A DNA stretch of 64,000 bases from Dipteronia dyeriana (Eukaryota > Streptophyta > Magnoliopsida > Sapindales > Sapindaceae), in the NCBI GenBank assembly GCA_032871835.1, contig CM065299.1, forward strand, positions 83,767,652-83,831,651, in the 5' to 3' direction. Both the position numbers and the translations under genes were made by a program. The notes below the pieces were generated by a model. That model was not told the DNA's origin, searched no databases, and saw only the letters and a list, made by a program, of their open reading frames with translations. Below, one piece after another: positions 58,090-64,000 of this stretch (the stretch's first letter is position 1; each line of letters opens with the position of its first letter).

Positions 58090-59643
58090 CAATTAGCTTT
58101 GAAGAGGCTAACTAAGAAGGAAAATGGAGAAGTGCAATGGATGAAGAGATTCAATCCATTGAAAAGAATAAGACATAGAAGTTGACTAATCTCCTAAAAG
58201 GCCGAAAACCATCGGAGTAAAATGAGTCTACAAGACCAAAAAGAATGCGAAAGGAGAAGTCCAGAGATACAAGGCCAGACTTGTAGCAAAATGCTATAAA
58301 CAGAAGGAAGGAGTTGATTACAGAGAAGTTTTTGCTCTAGTTTCCAGACTAGAGACCGTCTGATTGCTAATATCATTAGCAGCCTAGAAAAGTTTGAAAA
58401 TTTATCAACTTGACGTAAAGTCAATATTCCTGAATGGCTTTCTTGAAGAAGAAATCTATATGGAACAATCACCTAGATATGTGAATAAAGGCAAAGAAGA
58501 TAACGTATGCAAGCTAAATAAAGCTCTATATGGTTTGAAGCAAGCACTTCGTGCATGGAACATGAGGATTGATGATTACTTCCAAGAGAACGGATTTGAG
58601 AAATGTCCTTTGAAAATGCACCATATTTGAAGAAGAAGACTGATGGGAGCTTGTTATATGCATGCCTATATGTCGATGACTTGATCTTCACCAGCAACAA
58701 TCCATTCATGTTTGAAGATTTCAAACGAAGAATGGTGAAAGAATTTGAGATGACTGACATTGGTCTAATAGCTCATTTTCTCGGTATTGATGTCGTGCAA
58801 AGTGAAAAAGGTATCTTTATCTCTTAGAGTATCTATGCAAAAGAAATTATGAAAAGATTTGGTATGGAAAAATGCAATACCGTCATAACTCCAGTAGAAA
58901 CAGGATTGGAGTTAAGAAAAAATGAAGGAGGAGATGTTGATCCAACCTATTTCAAGAGCTTGGTTGAAAGCCTGAGATACTTGACGTGTACCAGGCCAGA
59001 TATACTTTATAGAGTTGGACTAGTCAGCAGATACATGGAGACTCCTGACCAATCTCACTTGAATGCAGCAAAAAGGATACTCCGTTACATAAATGGTACA
59101 ATTGATGCTGGTATATTTTATACCAAATCTGAAGATTGCAGGTTGATTGACAATTCAGATAGTGATTGGGGAAGACATCTGGATGAACGTAAAAGCACGA
59201 CAGGCTTTACGTTTTTTATGGGAGATACAGGGTTCACATGGTCAACCAAAAAGCAAGCCATTGTGACACTGTCATCATGTGAAGCTGAGTACGTTGCTGC
59301 TTGCTCAGTTGTTTGTCATGGTATCTGGATCAGGAATGTGTTGTAGTACTTGGGATTTTCACAAGTCAATCCCACAGAAGTCTACATCGACAATAGATCA
59401 GCGATTGCGCTGGTAAAGAATCCAGTATTCCATGAAATAAGCAAACATATTGATACACGGTATCATTTCATCAAAGAGCATGTGAAGAATAAGGAGGTGG
59501 AACTAGTCTCTTGCAGAACATATGATCAAATTGTTGATATTTTCACCAAGCTGCTCAAACATTATGTGTTTTCAAGACTAAAGACAATGTTTGGTATGAC
59601 GAAACACAGAGAGTCAAGTTTAAGAGGGGATGTTGAAAACTAA
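58090..59643 (+). pseudogene. Copia reverse transcriptase-RNase H
   Basis: RT: KARLVAKCYKQKEGVDY near 58270, [20 protein letters not shown] near 58400 (first Asp kept), [16 protein letters not shown] near 58510, LYVDDLIFTSN near 58670 (YVDD kept), FLGIDVVQSEKGIFIS near 58780. RNase H: TGFTFFMGDTGFTWSTKKQ near 59200, LSSCEAEYVAACS near 59270, IDNRSAIALVKNP near 59385 and FHEISKHIDTRYHFIKEHV near 59430, all conserved blocks. Breaks: stops in 58110-58370, a one-base shift near 58605-58625, TAG at 58825-58827 and TAG at 59344-59346. The coding region ends four codons inside the 3' LTR. The RT active-site residues survive, unlike those of the integrase and protease. Confidence 0.9.
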
Positions 59644-59954
59644 ACTTGATTTCTAGCCATCTTCTAGAAGCCGACCATTAAAATGGCTCCAACCATTGCC
59701 ATTTTCCAATTGCCTCCAACTTCCGACTGCCTCCAAACAACGAATTCGATTTCATTGCTTTGCATTCATTTTATTTATCTTTTATCTCATCTCATTTCCC
59801 TATATAAAGGGATGAAGATTGTATTAAAAATGTGTGGAGTGGTGTAAGAAATATAGAGAGAAATAAAAAGTTTTTCTCCTCTCATTGTTTGTATCCAAAA
59901 TCTCTCTCAGAGATGTATCACAAATGACCTCAACCATACCATCCCACCAATACA
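59631..59954 (+). repeat. Copia 3' LTR
   Basis: TGTTGAAAACTAAAC to CCACCAATACA, 324 bp, right after the polypurine tract. Contains TATATAAAG (59801-59809), a TATA box directed toward the downstream glutaredoxin. It differs from the 5' LTR at many positions, so the insertion is older than the Gypsy element nested in it. Confidence 0.9.
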
Positions 59955-60124
59955 AGCTGCCATCAAGGGTAGTATGGGAATATTCAAAGGACAATATTCT
60001 CAAAGTTTATTTGGAACATTTTATAACTTTTCTCTGTAGTGAATCTATCTGGAAACAAAGATATATGGAATCTCAATCCCAACCCAATCCCAATACCACC
60101 ACCACTGTCGTCAAGAATTCTTAT

Positions 60125-60132
60125 TATAAATA
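60125..60132 (+). promoter_or_regulatory. TATA box of the second glutaredoxin
   Basis: TATAAATA 115 bp upstream of the ATG, the same octamer and similar spacing as at the first glutaredoxin. It lies 171 bp after the Copia 3' LTR. Confidence 0.75.
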
Positions 60133-60246
60133 GACCTGCATGGTTGTTCAAGTCTCCTCATCAGAGCAATACAACTTTCCTAATCATTCCTAGCCTTTAA
60201 TTAATAATTCTTGATCATATCATCAGTTTGCAGCAGGCAACCAATC

Positions 60247-60579
60247 ATGGACACAATAGCAAGGTTGGTGAAAGAGAAGCCAGTGGTGATATTCAGTAAG
60301 AGCTCTTGTTGCATGAGCTACACAATCAAGACACTAATAAGCAGCTTCGGAGCTCATCCCAAGGTGTACGAGCTTGATCAGATCCAAAATGGTCTGCAAA
60401 TCGAAATGGCATTGGTGCAGCAACTTGGTTGCAACCCCAGTGTGCCCGTCGTGTTCATAGGTCAACAACTTGCTGGAGGTGCTAATCAAATCATGTCCCT
60501 CAATGTCCGCAACCAGCTTGGCCCTAAGCTCCTTGAAGCTGGAGCTATATGGATCCCCGTCTGGAAGGAAAAAATGTAA
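60247..60579 (+). CDS. CC-type (ROXY-like) glutaredoxin with CCMS site and extended C-terminus
   Basis: Intact intronless 110-residue protein. The ATG at 60247 ([17 protein letters not shown]) is chosen because it aligns with the first glutaredoxin and the family; an upstream in-frame ATG at 60211 would add 12 unconserved residues. Seen: VVIFS (13-17), active site CCMS (21-24), cis-Pro in PSVPVVFI (P67) and GGAN (78-81). The C-terminal region reads [13 protein letters not shown], where the LxxLL motif is altered (L-G-P-K-L). The usual stop after AIWI is replaced by seven more residues, PVWKEKM. CC-type glutaredoxins bind TGA transcription factors through C-terminal motifs, so these changes could affect partner binding (inference). 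The Copia LTR immediately upstream may have replaced distal promoter DNA. Family call firm. Confidence 0.96.
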   Translation: MDTIARLVKEKPVVIFSKSSCCMSYTIKTLISSFGAHPKVYELDQIQNGLQIEMALVQQLGCNPSVPVVFIGQQLAGGANQIMSLNVRNQLGPKLLEAGAIWIPVWKEKM

Positions 60580-60903
60580 TTAATCTATCAATTCTCTCTA
60601 CATATTTGATAGTTACATATATTTTACTAAACCTACTACTATATATTTTACAACATCATATATAATTTACTTCTCTTCTTCTTATCGGTTTAGATGCAAC
60701 AGATAGAGAGAGCTTCTTTAGTACTTCTTTTTTGGGCTTGGAAGGGCTATATTTTTACTATAATTATTCAAGTTCCTGACCATCAAGAACTTTTTTTTTT
60801 TTTTTTTTACCTTAAACTCCTATCTGTAGTAAATAAAGAATTTGGTATGTAAGGAGTACTGTTTACTTTCCGTACTTGTGTATATTTTATATTTATAAGA
60901 AGT

Positions 60904-60938
<35 letters not shown>

Positions 60939-62305
60939 CATATATATATATATATAATATTCTTCTCTTGGTTTGTATTTTTTAATCTGAGATTTATCTC
61001 ATTTTCTTTAGTTTTACAAATATGTTCTCTAACAATCACGAGGGACATTGCACATTTGCCCCAGGAGACTGAACTGCATACTCAGCAATATGATATTATA
61101 TACCAAAGATGACAAAATCCAAGACTTGTAAATTAAACCACTTAGATTCCATCCAATTTTTCTTAGAGATGGGCAGAGACAAAAACTAGTAGTTAACTAA
61201 AATCAGAAGAATTAATTAGACTCTTTAGTTTTTGTTTGCCATATAATGGACTACATGCGGTAGAATCATCGAGAAGGACTAAATAAGAATATAATCAATA
61301 AGAAGAATAATACATATTAAAGCCAATGCCTAAATCTGTTAACCATATTCATCTTTGTGCAAGCCTTGACTAAAAAAAAAAAAAAAAAAAAAAACTTAGT
61401 ACAAGCCTATCTCATAGCATATATATTGAGATTGGATTTGAATCATCTATTGATTTGATTTTTTTAAAACCTTTTTAAAACATGTGGTTGATTATTGATA
61501 AAATGATTGTGAAAACAAATCACATATTAACCACTCATTCATTACAATGTTTATGTGTTATGAATTAGATAAGGTCAAGAAAAATATCATATCAACAAAC
61601 GATCTAAATTCATTGAGATTATGTGTATTTTTTACGAATGCATATATTAACCCACAATTTATTTTTCCCTTTTTGTTTAAATGGTTAAATTAAAGAAAAA
61701 CTTTATAAATAATCGCCTATATGCAGCCAACCAAGTCTACCAAATAGATATTGTCCGTTTTGGGTTTCAAAAGCATGTATCCTTCACCCTAATGGATGAG
61801 ATCCACTCATTTTAACCCTCCCAAAAGTGAGAGGGAAAATGGAGAGAAAAGTGTGAAGGTTTTTGGCTTTAATTAAATTACAAATTTACCCTTTATTTAA
61901 TTTACTTAAAAATTATTTTTAAAATAAATTTGTAAAACATAATGTATTAATTTATATATATAATAAATTACAAAGTTTGAAGTCATTTTATAAAAAAAAA
62001 AGTTGGATTAAATATTGTTTAAATTTATTTATAAATTAAATATAATAGTATATAATATATAAATTATAATGTAAGGGTAAAATAGTAAAATTGATAAAGA
62101 AGATTTTTCATCGAATTTTCTTTCTTTCATGTGTACCAAACGGCTCAAGAGAAAATTATTTTTCTTTCTTTCCCTCATCTTTTCTATCTCTCCAAATCTT
62201 TCCATTATTCTTATTTTCTTTCCTTCCTACCAAACAAAACCTTAAATCCAATGGCACGTATCCAAGAAACTGATATATCTTATAACAGTTCGAAGTGATA
62301 ATGGA

Positions 62306-62340
<35 letters not shown>

Positions 62341-62504
62341 TAAATTCTATTGTCAGTTTCGTAATGATGTAAGATATATCAGTTCCTTTTATGTAGGTCA
62401 TTAGATTTAAAAGTTTTTACTTGGCGGCATGCACTTGTCAAAGCATCTTTTAAATCCAATGACCCACATGTAAAGAACTGATATATTTTATATCAGTCCT
62501 ACTA
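60580..62504. other. 3' flank of the second glutaredoxin, AT-rich
   Basis: No gene supported. Contains a T run (60791-60810), (TA)n microsatellites near 60908-60955 and 62310-62327 followed by (CA)n to 62340, and an A run near 61372-61394. Near 62262-62385 the words AACTGATATATCTTAT and TAAGATATATCAGTTCC are inverted about 85 bp apart, suggesting a small inverted-repeat element. Confidence 0.5.
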
Positions 62505-62840
62505 CAAGAATTTTAGTCTTTCCAAACAAAACTTTAGGAGACAAAGTAAGATTTGTAGGCACAAGTAACTTTTCACCTCAAAACGAGTTTCTTCGGCACG
62601 GTAACCTTTCCCCATAAAACTCAAAATTCGTAGGCTTATGGTACAAAACGTTTCCCCACAAAACGAGTTTCGTCGGTACAGGTAACATTTCCCCTCAAAA
62701 CTCAAAATTCGTAGACTAAAGATACAAAACTTTTCCCTACAAAACAAGTTTCATCGGTGCAAGTAACCTTTCCCCATGAAACTCAAAATTCGTAGGCTAA
62801 GGGTAAAAAAACCAATTCCCCACAAAACTCAAATTTCGTA
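62505..62840 (+). mobile_element. CACTA-like element end with subterminal repeats
   Basis: CTACTACAAGAATTTTAGTC resembles CACTA transposon ends (CACTACAAGAA) with the first base altered. It is followed by about four repeats of AACTCAAAATTCGTAGG and CCCCAxAAAACGAGTTTCxTCGG, typical of the subterminal repeat regions of such elements. No right end or target duplication was found, so this is a relic. Confidence 0.5.
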
Positions 62841-62995
62841 CGGAAAAGTTAATTAAAATTAAAAAATATATACTAAAAATAATTAATTAATTAATTAAAA
62901 CATATATATGCTAAAAAATATTAAAGTTAGTTAATTAAAATTAAATTTTTTGGATAATTCCACCACGACCAAACTAATCAGTAGTGGACACTAAT

Positions 62996-63310
62996 GGTGT
63001 CCACGGTTCGGTTCTGGTTTCGTGAAAATGTCAAACCGAAACCGTAAACGGATCGAACGGTTACGGTTCGGTTTCAGTTTCGTAACAACCGATTTGGCAG
63101 TTACGGTTCGGTTTCAGTTTCGGTTTCAGTTTCGGTTTTAGACCCTTTTTTACCACGTGTCACAATTTGATTGGTTCAATTTTTTTATATAATATGATAA
63201 AAACCACCGGTTTTAGGCGGCTTTTGGAGAAGTTGAACCGTAACCGATGGTTTCGATTATGGTTCGGTTTTAGTTTGGTTTCGGACGGTTTAACCAAACT
63301 ATAGACACCT
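62996..63310. mobile_element. Possible hAT-type MITE rich in CGGTTTCGG
   Basis: Left end GGTGTCCACGGTTCGGTT and right end AACCAAACTATAGACACC are inverted (GGTGTC...GACACC). The interior repeats CGGTTCGGTTTCAGTTTCG on one side and its complement-like AACCGTAACCG on the other. Such elements are common near plant genes. No clear 8-bp target duplication. Confidence 0.55.
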
Positions 63311-63312
63311 CT

Positions 63313-63810
63313 AGTGGACAATCGATATATAAAAGTTTGATTAAAGAATATATAAACTACACTTATTAAAAAAAAAATCTTATCCAATAGATTTCCACTT
63401 CCTAGGTTTAGAGTATGGCATCTTCTATGCCTATGCAGTTGGTCCTCATTAAACTGATATATGATTAATTGTTAATTAATTAACTCTTATCACATTTTCC
63501 ATTAACACCATCTCAATTGATTACCACTTTGAGCTATTGATCTTTAAAAAAAAATTATAAAAGTGGACAATCGATATATAAAAGTTTGATTAAAGAATAT
63601 ATAAACTACACTTATTAAAAAAAAAATCTTATCCAATAGATTTCCACTTCCTAGGTTTAGAGTATGGCATCTTCTATGCCTATGCAGTTGGTCCTCATTA
63701 AACTGATCTATGATTAATTGTTAATTAATTAACTCTTATCACATTTTCCATTAACACCATCTCAATTGATTACCACTTTGAGCTATTGATCTTTAAAAAA
63801 AAATTAACAG
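63313..63810. repeat. 249-bp tandem duplication
   Basis: The block from AGTGGACAATCGATATATAA to GATCTTTAAAAAAAAATTA occurs at 63313 and again at 63562. The only clear difference seen is GATATATGATT against GATCTATGATT, so it is recent or is an assembly duplicate. No gene inside. Confidence 0.92.
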
Positions 63811-64000
63811 AAATTGATAAAAAAAAAACGTTATCACCAAGCCCGATTTGCAATCCAATAAATATTTTTCAATATATGTTTGTCATTCAAATTAAGTTGA
63901 ATAAATTTAAATTTATCTAATAAGTTTTTTTTTAATATCTAACAGCTCATATAGGTCATATATAAATATTGTGTAATTGTTAAAAAATTAAGTGTTGTAG
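63811..64000. other. AT-rich end of window
   Basis: Nothing recognisable. Confidence 0.6.

Larger units (their letters stand above)
48290..59954 (+). mobile_element. Ty1/Copia retrotransposon (host of the Gypsy insertion)
   Basis: A complete but dead Copia element: 5' LTR in two pieces (48290-48515 and 54714-54866), primer-binding site, gag, protease, integrase, RT, RNase H, polypurine tract AGTTTAAGAGGGGA and 3' LTR (59631-59954). Without the 6.2-kb Gypsy insertion its length would be about 5.5 kb. The 5' end TG is not preserved and no target duplication could be recognised. Confidence 0.88.

Noticed and set aside
60211..60246. Upstream in-frame ATG as start of the second glutaredoxin
   Set aside because: The extra 12 residues are not conserved with the paralogue or family, and the downstream ATG aligns exactly with the first gene's start.

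Overview
The window looks like nuclear DNA of a eudicot plant: AT-rich, gene-poor and full of nested plant transposons. Only two host genes can be supported, both CC-type (ROXY-like, plant-specific) glutaredoxins on the + strand: one at 2653-2961 and a paralogue at 60247-60579. Each has a TATAAATA box. About 57 kb of transposon sequence lies between them, so they read as an old tandem pair pushed apart by insertions.

Left part (3-24 kb): a small Mutator-like (MULE) derivative with a ~20-bp CTCGATC array (about 3.2-4.4 kb); a deleted LTR element on the minus strand (6219-8633) with an ATTC target duplication; a decayed Copia RT/RNase H fragment (8.6-9.9 kb); an old LTR relic (11.5-12.9 kb); and a SIRE-type Copia with ~1.9-kb LTRs (13722-22950), whose right LTR is followed by a second, truncated internal region (to ~23972).

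Middle (24-46 kb): a decayed MULE transposase on the minus strand (25451-28113) beside a ~150-bp tandem repeat; two families of duplicated host intergenic segments; a 2.1-kb non-autonomous CACTA element with ATT target duplications (32976-35095); a tRNA-derived SINE with an empty paralogous site elsewhere in the window; and an ~8.4-kb MULE (~35.83-44.28 kb). That MULE carries a MURA transposase (+) and, tail to tail, a DUF1985/Ulp1 (C48) cysteine-protease gene (-). ~20-bp arrays flank both genes.

Right part (46-64 kb): a second solo MULE derivative with a 45-base G run; a Ty1/Copia element (48290-59954) whose 5' LTR is split by a Ty3/Gypsy element (48516-54713, minus strand). The Gypsy element has an extra truncated copy sharing an LTR. 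The Copia 3' LTR ends about 170 bp upstream of the TATA box of the second glutaredoxin. Beyond that gene are a CACTA-like end, a MITE-like element and a near-identical 249-bp tandem duplication.

All transposon genes carry stops, frameshifts or lost catalytic residues, and many of the changes look like C-to-T decay. The most interesting structures are the MULE family that couples MURA and Ulp1 genes with arrays in the same orientation on both flanks, the LTR-internal-LTR-internal arrangements in two unrelated retrotransposons, and the SINE with its empty site.
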